Notes: generated from the letters alone by a model not told the origin. Shown: positions 43,484 through 52,812, numbered from the stretch's first letter. The stretch: DNA of 64,000 bases from Eubacterium sp. CAG:180 (GCA_000432435.1 HF993129.1:1-64000); one strand, 5' to 3'. Translations and numbers: made by a program.

Positions 43484-43975
43484 ATGATTCAATTTCTCAC
43501 CGTATTCATAATTGCTGTTTTGGTGGTAATTGATCAGTTGATAAAGCTCGCTGTATTAAAATACTTAGAACCGATTGGCAGCTTAACGGTCATTCCGAAA
43601 GTGTTTCAGCTTTCATATCTTGAAAATACCGGAGCAGCTTTCGGTTCTTTTGGTAAATATACTGCTGTTTTATCAGTATTTACAGCTGTTATTTTGGTGG
43701 CACTTATAATTTTCTTGCTCTCCAAAAGGCTTAAATTCGGAGTTGCGTATTCGGCGATTACTTTAATAGTTTCCGGAGGTCTCGGCAATCTTATCGACAG
43801 AATATTCAGAGGGTATGTTATAGACTATATTGAGCCTTTGTTTGTGAATTTCGCGGTTTTCAATTTTGCCGATATTCTTGTTACTGTCGGTGCCGCAATT
43901 CTCATAGTTTATTTGATATATGATACTGCCAAAGAATCAAAAACCGGGTCTTCAAAAGGAAAAAAAGATGAATAG
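43484..43975 (+). CDS. lspA: Signal peptidase II (lipoprotein)
   Basis: LspA cleaves prolipoprotein signal peptides after lipid modification. The 163-residue, four-helix membrane protein has VVIDQLIKL near the N terminus and LENTGAAFG. The two catalytic aspartates lie in GNLIDRIFRG and FNFADILVTVG. The basic C terminus is cytoplasmic. GAGGTGAA precedes the ATG. The last 8 bases overlap the rluD start, the typical lspA-rluD pairing. Confidence 0.96.
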   Translation: MIQFLTVFIIAVLVVIDQLIKLAVLKYLEPIGSLTVIPKVFQLSYLENTGAAFGSFGKYTAVLSVFTAVILVALIIFLLSKRLKFGVAYSAITLIVSGGLGNLIDRIFRGYVIDYIEPLFVNFAVFNFADILVTVGAAILIVYLIYDTAKESKTGSSKGKKDE

Positions 43976-44894
43976 CATCAGTATTTTTGCCGACAGTGAA
44001 TTTGACGGTGTACGTATTGATAAATACTTATCCGTGGTGTTTCCCGATTTGTCTCGCTCTTTTATTCAAAAAGCCATTGACTGTGGGAATGTAAGTGTAA
44101 ACGGAAAGACTGTAGCCAAGAATTATAAGCTTAAAACCGACGAAAGAATTGAATATATTCCGTTAGAGCCTGTAAAGCTTGAAGTTAAAGCCCAAAACAT
44201 ACCTCTTGATATTGTATATGAAGATGATGATTTGCTTGTGGTAAACAAGCCAAAAGGTATGGTTGTACATCCGGCACCGGGGAATTATGAGAATACACTT
44301 GTCAATGCTTTGCTTTTTCATTGCAAAGACAGTCTTTCGGGAATTAACGGCGTTTTAAGACCGGGTATTGTTCATAGAATCGATAAAGATACAAGCGGAT
44401 TGCTTATAGTTGCAAAAAATGACTTTTCTCACAGGGCTTTGGCGGAGCAAATTAAGGCTCACAGTTTTACGCGTGAGTATAGAGCTGTTACAATAGGCCA
44501 TTTAAAAGAGTCGTCCGGCAGAGTTGTGGCACCAATCGGAAGAAATCCGAGGGATCGCAAAAAAATGGCAGTAACTGATAAGAATTCAAAGAATGCCGTC
44601 ACTAATTATGAGGTTTTGCGAGAATACAGGGGATATTCTCTGTTAAAGCTTAGGCTTGAAACAGGTAGGACGCACCAGATACGCGTACATATGGCTTATT
44701 TAGGCCATCCGATAGCAGGCGATTTTGTTTATGGAACTCCGAGAACAAAAGAAGAGCTTGCTCTTAACGGACAATGCCTGCACGCCGGGCTTATCGGTTT
44801 TATTCATCCGAGAACAAATGAATATGTGGAGTTTACATCTGATTTGCCATTGTACTTTAAAAAGTTTATAGGGGGCTTGACCGTTGACGAATGA
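43968..44894 (+). CDS. rluD: RluA/RluD family 23S rRNA pseudouridine synthase
   Basis: The 308-residue protein has an N-terminal S4 RNA-binding domain (about 10-70) and a pseudouridine synthase domain with catalytic aspartate in HRIDKDTSGLLIVAKN, and C-terminal GRTHQIRVHMAYLGHPIAGD. RluD modifies helix 69 of 23S rRNA, but other RluA-family targets are possible. The frame is open from 43920, yet AAAAGGA is correctly spaced only before the ATG at 43968. It overlaps lspA by 8 bp and the next gene by 11 bp. Confidence 0.92.
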   Translation: MNSISIFADSEFDGVRIDKYLSVVFPDLSRSFIQKAIDCGNVSVNGKTVAKNYKLKTDERIEYIPLEPVKLEVKAQNIPLDIVYEDDDLLVVNKPKGMVVHPAPGNYENTLVNALLFHCKDSLSGINGVLRPGIVHRIDKDTSGLLIVAKNDFSHRALAEQIKAHSFTREYRAVTIGHLKESSGRVVAPIGRNPRDRKKMAVTDKNSKNAVTNYEVLREYRGYSLLKLRLETGRTHQIRVHMAYLGHPIAGDFVYGTPRTKEELALNGQCLHAGLIGFIHPRTNEYVEFTSDLPLYFKKFIGGLTVDE

Positions 44895-45729
44895 AACTAA
44901 AACCGATTTTTCAGAGTGGCTTGTAGCTTCTGATATTGACGGGACCCTTAATAATAAATTCAGAAAACTTCCGCAGCGAAATTACGATGCAATAAAAGAG
45001 TTTGTTGTCAATAAAAAGGGGCATTTCACTTTGGCGTCCGGCAGAAATATTGCAACAATGCGAGGTCCTTTTATGGGACTGCCGATTACATCAACACCGG
45101 CTGTTATATTAAACGGCGCGGGAGTTTATGACTACGAGCATGAAAAAATGCTTTGGTTTCAAGAGATAAATCCCGCAGGCTATGAAATCGTCAGTGCTGT
45201 TATGAAAAAATTTCCTTCTGTGGAGGTTGAAATATTAACTAAGGACAAAGCATATGCTGTAAATGCACATGTGTTTGCAAATGTAATGCTGCATGCCGAC
45301 AGATTGTTGCCGCATAAAAGATTTTCAAAAATCAGTCAAGTCCCGCCGGAAGAGTGGGGCAAGGTTATATTCTTAGGCCTACCGACAGTAATCGCTTCCG
45401 TAAAAAAATACCTGCTTTCAATTGAAAACCCTCAAGTTAATTTTATGTCATCGAGCATATCTTCTTTTGAAATGCTTGATAAAGGGATACACAAAGGCGT
45501 AGGTGTTAAGAAAATTGCAGAGCTTTACGGAATTCAGCACAAACACACCGCAGCCATCGGGGACTATTTCAATGATTATGAAATGCTTAAAAGTGTATAT
45601 TTATCCGCTTGCTGCGGGCAAGCACCCAAGGCAATACATGACATAGTGAAATTTGAAGCTTGTCATTGTAATAACGGCGCTGTTGCAGACTTGTTAAACT
45701 ATATTATGTATAATTATAAGGAGGACTAA
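44884..45729 (+). CDS. Cof-type HAD family phosphatase
   Basis: The 281-residue HAD hydrolase has motif I ASDIDGTLNNKF (nucleophile D17, general acid D19), motif II LASGRN, the C2-type cap insertion, conserved Lys in DKGIHKGVGVKK, and motif III/IV AIGDYFNDYEML. Such enzymes dephosphorylate sugar phosphates or cofactors; the substrate cannot be read from sequence. The start is TTG behind a GGGGG tract, overlapping rluD. It precedes the transketolase pair, so a pentose-phosphate substrate is conceivable but unproven. Confidence 0.88.
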   Translation: MTNETKTDFSEWLVASDIDGTLNNKFRKLPQRNYDAIKEFVVNKKGHFTLASGRNIATMRGPFMGLPITSTPAVILNGAGVYDYEHEKMLWFQEINPAGYEIVSAVMKKFPSVEVEILTKDKAYAVNAHVFANVMLHADRLLPHKRFSKISQVPPEEWGKVIFLGLPTVIASVKKYLLSIENPQVNFMSSSISSFEMLDKGIHKGVGVKKIAELYGIQHKHTAAIGDYFNDYEMLKSVYLSACCGQAPKAIHDIVKFEACHCNNGAVADLLNYIMYNYKED

Positions 45730-45733
45730 TGTT

Positions 45734-46576
45734 ATGGACGAAAACTTAAAAAAACAGTTGAAAATTTTTGCCTGTAAAGCTCGTATAGGTGCCATAGACG
45801 GCATTTATTGTGCTAAAGCAGGGCATCCGGGCGGCTCTTTGTCGATATGCGATCTGCTTTCATATCTTTATAATGTCGAAATGAATGTAGATCCTAAAAA
45901 TCCGCAAGACCCAAAAAGAGACAGACTTGTCTTGTCTAAGGGTCATGCAGCTCCGGCTCTTTATGCTACTCTTGCACTTAAAGGTTATTTTCCGGTAGAG
46001 GACCTCAAAACCCTCCGCAAGTCCGATTCGTATTTACAGGGGCACCCCAATATGAATAAGGTGCCGGGAGTTGATATGAGCACCGGTTCTCTCGGTCAGG
46101 GTATATCGTGCGCTGTTGGTATGGCTCTCGGCGGAAAAATAGACAAAGAGAATTACAGAGTATACACAATTCTCGGCGACGGAGAAATTGAAGAAGGTCA
46201 GGTTTGGGAAGCTGCTATGTTTGCCGGCAACCACCATCTTGATAATCTCACCGCATTTGTTGACTACAACGGACTTCAGATTGACGGTACCATTGATGAA
46301 GTTAACTCGGCTTATCCGATAGCCGAAAAGTTTGCTGCTTTCAAGTGGAATACCATTGAAATTGACGGCCACGACTTCGATGCTATAAAAAAGGCTGTTG
46401 ATGATGCTAAAGCCTGCAAGGGAATGCCTACTGCCGTTATTATGAAAACTGTTAAAGGTAAAGGAGTTTCCTATATGGAAAATGCCGTGAATTGGCACGG
46501 AGCAGCTCCTAACGAAGAATTGTATAACAAAGCCATGGATGAACTTAAATCCGCTTTGGCAGAATTGGAGGCGTAA
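45734..46576 (+). CDS. Transketolase, N-terminal subunit
   Basis: This is half of a split transketolase. The 280-residue protein holds the thiamine diphosphate domain with HPGGSLS, SKGHAAPALYA, the ThDP motif GDGEIEEGQVWEA and FVDYNGLQIDG. It needs the C-terminal subunit that follows 3 bp downstream. Together they exchange two-carbon units in the non-oxidative pentose phosphate pathway, in line with rpiB at 55.4 kb. AAGGAGGAC precedes the ATG. Confidence 0.95.
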   Translation: MDENLKKQLKIFACKARIGAIDGIYCAKAGHPGGSLSICDLLSYLYNVEMNVDPKNPQDPKRDRLVLSKGHAAPALYATLALKGYFPVEDLKTLRKSDSYLQGHPNMNKVPGVDMSTGSLGQGISCAVGMALGGKIDKENYRVYTILGDGEIEEGQVWEAAMFAGNHHLDNLTAFVDYNGLQIDGTIDEVNSAYPIAEKFAAFKWNTIEIDGHDFDAIKKAVDDAKACKGMPTAVIMKTVKGKGVSYMENAVNWHGAAPNEELYNKAMDELKSALAELEA

Positions 46577-46579
46577 ACA

Positions 46580-47524
46580 ATGGCTGATATAATTAAAACT
46601 GCTACAAGAGACGCTTACGGCAAAGCTCTTATTGAGCTCGGGCATAAGGATAAAAATGTTATTGTTATGGATTCCGATCTTGCAGAAGCTACAAGAACCG
46701 GAAAGTTTAAGAAGGAATTCCCCGATAGATTTTTTGACTCCGGCATAGCTGAATGTGATATGATGTGTATTGCTGCCGGTTTAGCTGCGACAGGTCATAC
46801 CGTATTTGCAAGTTCGTTTGCAATGTTCGCTGCCGGGAGAGCCTTTGAGCAAATCAGAAACTCTATTGCTTATCCTAATCTCAATGTTAAAATCGGTGCT
46901 ACTCACGCCGGTATTTCGGTTGGCGAGGATGGTGCAAGCCATCAGTGCTGTGAGGATATTGCACTTATGCGTTCCATACCCAATATGGTTATTTTAAATC
47001 CTGCCGATGACGTTGAAGCTCGCCTTTGTGTGCTTGCTGCGGCAGAGCATGACGGACCTGTTTATATGAGATTCGGAAGACTTGCGGTTCCGAGAGTTTT
47101 TGATGATAATTATAACTTCGAAATCGGTAAGGGCAATGTGCTTGTTGACGGAACCGATGTTACCATTATCGCAACCGGCCTTATGGTAAACGAGGCTCTC
47201 ATTGCCGCTGAGAATTTAAAGGCTGACGGCATATCCGCCAGAGTTGTAAATATGGCAACCATTAAGCCGATTGACAGCGATATTATAGTTGACAGTGTCA
47301 AAAAGACCGGCGCTGTTGTTACTGCCGAAGAACACAATATTATCGGTGGCCTCGGAAGTGCCGTAACTGAAGTTGTATGCGAAAAGTGTCCTGCCCCTGT
47401 CCTCAGAGTAGGTGTTGAAGATGTTTTCGGCAGATCCGGTCCCGCTGTTGAGCTTTTGCATATTTACGGCCTTGATGCCGCTCACATTGAAGAAAAAGCA
47501 AAAGAGGCAATCAAACTTAAATGA
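46580..47524 (+). CDS. Transketolase, C-terminal subunit
   Basis: The 314-residue partner of the preceding gene contains the pyrimidine-binding domain (DSDLAEATRTGKF, the glutamate in GIAECDMMCIAAG, FASSFAMFAAGR, THAGISVGEDGASHQ) and the regulatory C-terminal domain. Split transketolases of this 1-deoxyxylulose-synthase-like order are common in Clostridia. GGAGGC lies upstream. Its last four bases overlap the start of the yjbR-like gene. Confidence 0.95.
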   Translation: MADIIKTATRDAYGKALIELGHKDKNVIVMDSDLAEATRTGKFKKEFPDRFFDSGIAECDMMCIAAGLAATGHTVFASSFAMFAAGRAFEQIRNSIAYPNLNVKIGATHAGISVGEDGASHQCCEDIALMRSIPNMVILNPADDVEARLCVLAAAEHDGPVYMRFGRLAVPRVFDDNYNFEIGKGNVLVDGTDVTIIATGLMVNEALIAAENLKADGISARVVNMATIKPIDSDIIVDSVKKTGAVVTAEEHNIIGGLGSAVTEVVCEKCPAPVLRVGVEDVFGRSGPAVELLHIYGLDAAHIEEKAKEAIKLK

Positions 47525-47883
47525 GTGAGATTTTCGGGAAAGACGCTTTATTTAGTTTTGCAAATGAGCACTACGGAATTGAGCCGGATTACCCGTTTAG
47601 TGACGATGCAAGTGCGGTGTTGAGGCATCCGGAAAACAGAAAGTGGTTTGCACTTGTTATGAGAGTGTCAAAAAGCAAATTCGGCATTAAGAGCGATAAT
47701 GCGGTTGATATATTAAATCTTAAAAGTGATCCCATTTTAATCGGTTCATTAAGACTTAAAGATGGCTTTTTTCCGGCGTACCATATGAATAAGGAAAAAT
47801 GGATTACGATTTTTCTTGACGGTACGGTTCCAAAGAACGAAATATGTGATTTACTTGATTTAAGCTACGATTTAACAATTTAA
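47521..47883 (+). CDS. MmcQ/YjbR family protein
   Basis: This 120-residue protein matches the MmcQ/YjbR family, whose members have a CyaY-like DNA-binding fold and mostly unknown roles. Family features are EPDYPFSDDASAVLRHPENRKWFALVM and the C-terminal YHMNKEKWITIFLDGTVP segment (each family hallmark split around residues 20-45 and 88-105). It overlaps the transketolase gene by 4 bp and ends the long operon. Confidence 0.85.
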   Translation: MSEIFGKDALFSFANEHYGIEPDYPFSDDASAVLRHPENRKWFALVMRVSKSKFGIKSDNAVDILNLKSDPILIGSLRLKDGFFPAYHMNKEKWITIFLDGTVPKNEICDLLDLSYDLTI

Positions 47884-47886
47884 CAG

Positions 47887-47925
47887 AAAAACAGCTCTGT
47901 TTTTTTGTAACAGAGCTGTTTTTAT
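47887..47925. terminator. Terminator ending the miaB-mutSL-transketolase operon
   Basis: A perfect 15-bp stem (47887-47901 with 47909-47923) has A-rich and T-rich flanks, so it works on both strands. It separates yjbR from the converging hydrolase gene. Confidence 0.93.
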
Positions 47926-47943
47926 TGAAATATCAAAGAATGA

Positions 47944-48921
47944 TTAAATATGTTTATCGATAAAGCCAGTTACAGCTTTCCAATAGAGTTCCGGATGAGC
48001 ACAAACGCTTCTTGCGTGAGGAGCATCGGGAACAGACAGCATTTCCTTTTCGCAAGCGGCAGCAGAATAAACCTTGTCGAGCATTTCATACGGAACAAAT
48101 GTATCGGCTTCACCGTGAATGAACAAAGTAGGCGTAACGCTTTTCTTAACCTGCTTTACAGACGAAGCGTTTCTCAGATTAAAGTTTTCTCTGAGAAGAT
48201 TTACAATGTTAGCACTATATAAAAACGGGAATCTCGGTAGTTTAATGCTCTTGGTAAGCCTTATGCCTAATATATCCCAAGCGGAGGTGTACCCACAATC
48301 TTCTATTGCCGCTTTTACATTTTCAGGCAGCTTTTCTCCGGTTGCCATCATGGTGGTTGCAGCACCCATTGACACTCCGTGCAGAATTATTTTTGATTCT
48401 GGATGACGCTCAGCAATGTAGTTTATCCATTCAATTACATCGAGGCGGTCGTTCCAGCCCATTGTTATGAAATCCTGCTCCGAATCTCCGTGTCCGCGAA
48501 GGCTCGGCAGTAAGACATTATAACCCAATTCATGGTATTTTTTTGCATAAATACCCATATTTGCTGGTGAAGAAGTGTAGCCGTGAATGCATATAATGTA
48601 TACGTTACTGGGCTTATCAGGGCGAATAAGATCGGCATAAAGTGACTGTCTATGCTTTTTTTCGATTATAATTTTTTCTGTATCTTGATGCATAAACCAG
48701 TCGGCACCGTCATCAATCATACTGTCAAGCTTTTCCTTGTATTCGTTCTTTGGCTTTTTTGCGGCACTTTTAGCCACCATATCGGTAATAAGTTTGCTGT
48801 TTAGGCCTCCTCTTGAAAGTGAAAGTCTGTAAGAAATATCGCCGATTGTGAGATATATCAGTGATGCGCATCCACCGATTATCGCAACGTCTTTAATTTT
48901 TTTGCCGGTTGTGTTTGCCAT
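47944..48921 (-). CDS. Membrane-anchored alpha/beta hydrolase
   Basis: The 325-residue protein has an N-terminal hydrophobic segment (about 11-28) that probably anchors it in the membrane. An alpha/beta hydrolase domain from about residue 100 contains IHGYTSSPANMG, SLRGHGDSEQD, nucleophile Ser in HGVSMGAA, acid in HGEADTFVP and base in PDAPHARS. This resembles the YqkD/BAAT-like group of Firmicutes hydrolases. The substrate is unknown. It is monocistronic, with a GAGGTGAG site and its own promoter. Confidence 0.82.
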   Translation of the reverse strand: MANTTGKKIKDVAIIGGCASLIYLTIGDISYRLSLSRGGLNSKLITDMVAKSAAKKPKNEYKEKLDSMIDDGADWFMHQDTEKIIIEKKHRQSLYADLIRPDKPSNVYIICIHGYTSSPANMGIYAKKYHELGYNVLLPSLRGHGDSEQDFITMGWNDRLDVIEWINYIAERHPESKIILHGVSMGAATTMMATGEKLPENVKAAIEDCGYTSAWDILGIRLTKSIKLPRFPFLYSANIVNLLRENFNLRNASSVKQVKKSVTPTLFIHGEADTFVPYEMLDKVYSAAACEKEMLSVPDAPHARSVCAHPELYWKAVTGFIDKHI

Positions 48922-48952
48922 AGTCTCACCTCTAAATCATTAACTATTTTTT

Positions 48953-48981
48953 ATTATACAACAAAAGTCTATTAAAATCAA
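48953..48981 (-). promoter_or_regulatory. Sigma-A promoter of the anchored hydrolase
   Basis: On the minus strand TTGATT (48981-48976) and a perfect TATAAT (48958-48953) are separated by 17 bp. Confidence 0.78.
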
Positions 48982-49002
48982 ATGTTGAAATTAAAATATG
49001 TG

Positions 49003-49031
49003 TTGTTTTTGTTGTAGAAATCTGATAAAAT
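49003..49031 (+). promoter_or_regulatory. Sigma-A promoter of the DivIVA-like gene
   Basis: TTGTTT (49003-49008) and TAAAAT (49026-49031) are separated by 17 bp, diverging from the hydrolase promoter. GGAGGA and the ATG at 49064 follow. Confidence 0.65.
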
Positions 49032-49063
49032 ATTTTGTGTAATATTAAATTGGAGGAATTTTG

Positions 49064-49834
49064 ATGGCATCCGAAAAAATATTTCGTTCTGCCGTATTTG
49101 GCGGATTTAATCGCTCAGATGTTATTTCTTATATTGAGGACCTGAGAAATGAGATAAGTGATCTTCAAAGGAAGTATGCCGATAAGGAAACAAAGATTAA
49201 TGAGCTTGAAGATAAAGTCGGCGATTTAACCGAGAAATGCGCGTCTTTAAATGATCTGCAAGAGAAATACAATGTTCAGTGCGATACTGTTGAAGCTTTG
49301 AAAAATGAAAACGTTGAGCTGAATAACAAGGTCTCCGAATTGCAGAATATTTCTGATAAGTATGATGAGTCCGTCTGCGAATTTGAGCTTAAAGAGCAAA
49401 AAATTAAAACCGCAGAGGCTCAGCTCGGTGCGGCATTTTTGGATGCGCGTAAGTATTCCGATGAAATTGTATCGGCTGCCAATGTTAAAGCCTCTGATAT
49501 TTCGGCAAAGGCTTCGGCTGAAATATCGGAACAAGCTGTTGAGATAAGTAAGCTTACGGCAGAGGTCAATGCGATATCCGAAAGATTTAATCGCTCTATT
49601 GATGAATTACATTCAAGCATCGCTGCGCTTGCCAATAAAATGTCCGTTTCTGCAAATGAGCTTTCCAAGAGAAAAAATGCACCTTCCTTTGTGCCGGATG
49701 TATCAATTAAAATCGATGATGAAAACAATATAATGCTGCAAAATACAGAAGATGATAATTCAAAGAAAATAGAGGACGGGTTTAATCTTGATTCCTCAAC
49801 GGTTTTTAATTTTAACAAACATAAAGAGGGATAA
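49064..49834 (+). CDS. DivIVA-like coiled-coil protein (second paralogue)
   Basis: The 256-residue protein begins with a DivIVA-like segment, FRSAVFGGFNRSDVISYIED, and continues as a long coiled coil (about 25-185) with Glu/Lys/Leu heptads and an Ala-rich stretch. The C-terminal 60 residues are polar. It is distinct from the DivIVA at 42479 and resembles the septum-site or GpsB-type scaffolds of Clostridia. The ATG at 49064 is preferred to a TTG at 49061 because GGAGGA is 6 nt upstream. It is followed 2 bp later by the fumarase-beta gene. Confidence 0.72.
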   Translation: MASEKIFRSAVFGGFNRSDVISYIEDLRNEISDLQRKYADKETKINELEDKVGDLTEKCASLNDLQEKYNVQCDTVEALKNENVELNNKVSELQNISDKYDESVCEFELKEQKIKTAEAQLGAAFLDARKYSDEIVSAANVKASDISAKASAEISEQAVEISKLTAEVNAISERFNRSIDELHSSIAALANKMSVSANELSKRKNAPSFVPDVSIKIDDENNIMLQNTEDDNSKKIEDGFNLDSSTVFNFNKHKEG

Positions 49835-49836
49835 GG

Positions 49837-50364
49837 TTGGCTCTTTACCACATTAATACAAAGGATATCAAGGCGGCTGCACAAACCCTTAACGCCGGCG
49901 ATACGGTATATTTGAGCGGAATCGTGTATACGTCGCGTGACGCTGCCCACAAAAGGATATTTGAACTTATAAATAAAGGAGCAGCTCTTCCTTATGATAT
50001 AAATGGGGCTGTACAGTATTTTGCAGGTCCTACTCCGACTCCGAAGGGATTGGCAATAGGCAGCTGCGGGCCTACTACTTCAAGCAGAATGGATGTTTTT
50101 TCTCCAAAACTTTTAGATATGGGCCTTGGAGCGATGATAGGCAAAGGACCGCGTTCCGACGAGGTTTGCAAAGCTATCGTACGCAACGGCTCTGTATACT
50201 TTTGCGCCGTAGGCGGTGCCGGTGCACTTGCGTCAAAATGCATAAAGAGTTGTGAAGTTATTGCATTTTCGGAGCTTGGCTGCGAATCTGTCAAAAAGCT
50301 TGAATTCTGCGAGTTTCCGCTTACCGTTGCCATTGACTGCCATGGAGGAAATCTTTTTAAATAA
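49837..50364 (+). CDS. Fe-S hydro-lyase beta subunit (fumarase/tartrate dehydratase C-terminal type)
   Basis: The 175-residue protein matches the beta subunit of class I fumarases and L-tartrate dehydratases: GDTVYLSGIVYTSRDAAHKR, then FAGPTPT, IGSCGPTTSSRMD, MIGKGPRS and the C-terminal PLTVAIDCHG. The beta subunit supplies part of the active site but needs an alpha subunit that carries the [4Fe-4S] cluster. No alpha gene occurs in this window. The start is TTG behind AGAGGGATAAGG. pcrA starts 22 bp downstream, after GGAG. Confidence 0.88.
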   Translation: MALYHINTKDIKAAAQTLNAGDTVYLSGIVYTSRDAAHKRIFELINKGAALPYDINGAVQYFAGPTPTPKGLAIGSCGPTTSSRMDVFSPKLLDMGLGAMIGKGPRSDEVCKAIVRNGSVYFCAVGGAGALASKCIKSCEVIAFSELGCESVKKLEFCEFPLTVAIDCHGGNLFK

Positions 50365-50386
50365 TAATATCGGAGATATAAAACAG

Positions 50387-52768
50387 ATGGATTATAACAA
50401 CTTTTTGAATATAAGAAAAAGCATAATCGAGAAAGAGTTTTCTCGAATGAATGATATGCAAAAAAAAGCGGTCTTTAGAATAAAAGGACCGCTTTTAATT
50501 CTCGCAGGCGCAGGTTCGGGAAAAACAACCGTGCTTGTTAATCGAATTTCAAATCTGCTCAAATACGGCGATGCTTACAATACGGAAAAATCTTCAAGGA
50601 CTCCGGATGAGTACGATGTTGAACTAATGCAGCGCTATCTTGCAGGTGACAGCTCTGTGTACCATGAAATACGTGATGTATTATCCTATGACGCTCCCAT
50701 GCCGTGGCAAATTCTCGCTATAACATTTACCAATAAAGCCGCAAATGAGCTTAAAGAACGCCTCGTTAAAATGTTAGGGGATAATGCTGCGGATATTTGG
50801 GCATGCACGTTTCATTCTGCTTGTTTGCGTATTCTGAGAAGAAACGGCGACAAACTCGGTTTCTCATCTCATTTTACAATCTATGACACCGACGACAGCA
50901 AGCGCGTAATGAAAGAATGTCAGAAATTGCTCGGTGTTGACGATAAATTTCTGTCACACAAGACTATACTTAATGAAATCAGCAAGGCTAAAGATTCGTT
51001 AATATCTCCCGACGATTATTTGAAATCGGCAGGCAATGATGTCAGACTTCGCAAAATGGGCGAGTGTTATAAAAAGTATCAGCAACTTTTAAAAAATGCC
51101 GATGCTATGGACTTTGATGATATTATAGCCAATACAGTTGCGCTTTTACAAAACGAACCCGATGTTCTTGACTATTACCAAAACAGATTTAAATACATAA
51201 TGGTAGACGAGTATCAAGATACGAACCATGCTCAATATGTACTTACATCTCTGCTCGCGGACAAATATAAAAATATCTGTGTTGTCGGTGATGACGATCA
51301 GAGCATTTATCGTTTCAGGGGCGCTACTATTGAAAACATTTTGAGCTTTGAAAATAGATATGAAGATGCAGTTGTAATACGACTTGAGCAGAATTACAGA
51401 TCCACACAGAACATTCTTGATGCCGCAAATGCGGTTATAGCCAACAATACCGAACGTAAGGTTAAAAATTTATGGACGGCAAACGGCAGCGGAGAAAAAA
51501 TAGAACTGAGCACCGCTGCGGATGAGACAGATGAGGCGCGTTATATTGCCGAGCAAATTTTAAATTCTGTGGCGAAGGGCAGAAAGTGGAGCGATCATGC
51601 TGTTCTTTACAGGATGAACGCAATGTCAAACTCTATTGAGCGCGCACTTGTAAAAAATGCCATTCCGTACAGGATTATAGGCGGCCATAAGTTCTATGAC
51701 AGAGCCGAAATCAAAGACATACATGCCTATCTTAACGTTATAAACAATCCGTCCGATTCTGTAAGATTGAGACGAATCATAAATGTACCGAAACGCGGTA
51801 TAGGTGATTCTACGGTTGCCAAAGCCGGCGAAATAGCCGAAACTCTCGGTATTACGCTATATGAGGTTTTAAAAACCGCCGATCAGTACGAGGTGTTAAA
51901 GCGTACCTCTGGAAAGCTGATTCAATTTACTGCAATGATGGATAGACTGATGTCTCTCTCCGAAACAGAGGGCTTGCCGGAGCTATATGACAGTATTATA
52001 GAAGAAACCGGTTATGTAGGCTATCTTCGGTCCAATCCCGAAAAGTTCGACGACCGTATGCAAAATATAAACGAGCTTAAATCAAATCTTGTCAGATACG
52101 AAGAAGATAATGAAGATGCAACCCTCAACGATTATCTCGAAGAAATAGCTTTACTTACCGATATTGACAATTATAACGCGGGTGAGGATGCCGTCGTTCT
52201 TATGACGCTTCATTCGGCAAAGGGGCTTGAGTTTCCGGTGGTATTTATGCCCGGACTTGAAGAGGGAATATTCCCCGGGATACAGAGTATGTATAATGAA
52301 ACTGAAGTTGAAGAAGAACGCAGGCTTGCATACGTAGGAATAACAAGGGCTAAAGAAAAGCTTTATATTACGAAGGCTAAAAGCAGAATGTTGTACGGCT
52401 CTACTAACTATTTCCATCAATCCAGATTTATCTCCGAAATCCCCGAGAATTTACTGAACATCAGGCAGGAGACGGGATTCAGAGCAATGGCGGGACTCGA
52501 TAGGGCCGCAAAACACTCGCCGTATGTTGCTTCTGCAAGAGAACACCATATTGATCGCGGCTTCAGCGGTTCCGGAAAAGCTTCTCAGAAAGTCACAACG
52601 GGAGATATTGATTATAAAGTCGGCGACACGGTTATTCACAAGGTGTTCGGGGAAGGCGTTATTACAAAAACAACATCTATGGGAAACGATTTGCTGCTCG
52701 AAATTGCTTTCGTTAAAGCCGGTACGAAGAAAATTATGGCACGTCTTGCAAAGCTTCAAAAGGTGTAA
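50387..52768 (+). CDS. pcrA: ATP-dependent DNA helicase PcrA/UvrD
   Basis: PcrA is a 3'-5' SF1A helicase used in repair, rolling-circle replication and removing RecA. The 793-residue protein has Q-motif MNDMQKKAV, Walker A AGAGSGKTT, ITFTNKAANEL, motif II VDEYQDTN, QSIYRFRGA, motif IV EQNYRSTQNIL, motif V LMTLHSAKGLEF, motif VI RRLAYVGITRAKE, and a C-terminal Tudor-like RNA-polymerase-binding domain ending near VGDTVIHKVFGEGVI. The frame extends 45 codons upstream, but only the ATG at 50387 has a spaced CGGAGAT site. Confidence 0.96.
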   Translation: MDYNNFLNIRKSIIEKEFSRMNDMQKKAVFRIKGPLLILAGAGSGKTTVLVNRISNLLKYGDAYNTEKSSRTPDEYDVELMQRYLAGDSSVYHEIRDVLSYDAPMPWQILAITFTNKAANELKERLVKMLGDNAADIWACTFHSACLRILRRNGDKLGFSSHFTIYDTDDSKRVMKECQKLLGVDDKFLSHKTILNEISKAKDSLISPDDYLKSAGNDVRLRKMGECYKKYQQLLKNADAMDFDDIIANTVALLQNEPDVLDYYQNRFKYIMVDEYQDTNHAQYVLTSLLADKYKNICVVGDDDQSIYRFRGATIENILSFENRYEDAVVIRLEQNYRSTQNILDAANAVIANNTERKVKNLWTANGSGEKIELSTAADETDEARYIAEQILNSVAKGRKWSDHAVLYRMNAMSNSIERALVKNAIPYRIIGGHKFYDRAEIKDIHAYLNVINNPSDSVRLRRIINVPKRGIGDSTVAKAGEIAETLGITLYEVLKTADQYEVLKRTSGKLIQFTAMMDRLMSLSETEGLPELYDSIIEETGYVGYLRSNPEKFDDRMQNINELKSNLVRYEEDNEDATLNDYLEEIALLTDIDNYNAGEDAVVLMTLHSAKGLEFPVVFMPGLEEGIFPGIQSMYNETEVEEERRLAYVGITRAKEKLYITKAKSRMLYGSTNYFHQSRFISEIPENLLNIRQETGFRAMAGLDRAAKHSPYVASAREHHIDRGFSGSGKASQKVTTGDIDYKVGDTVIHKVFGEGVITKTTSMGNDLLLEIAFVKAGTKKIMARLAKLQKV

Positions 52769-52812
52769 AAATATTTTAGTTGCGAAAAAGAGGCTTTTTT
52801 GTCGAAAAAATA

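Noticed and set aside
46034..46645. Leftward open frame of about 200 codons across the transketolase genes
   Set aside because: Antisense to two conserved subunits, with no promoter or binding site.
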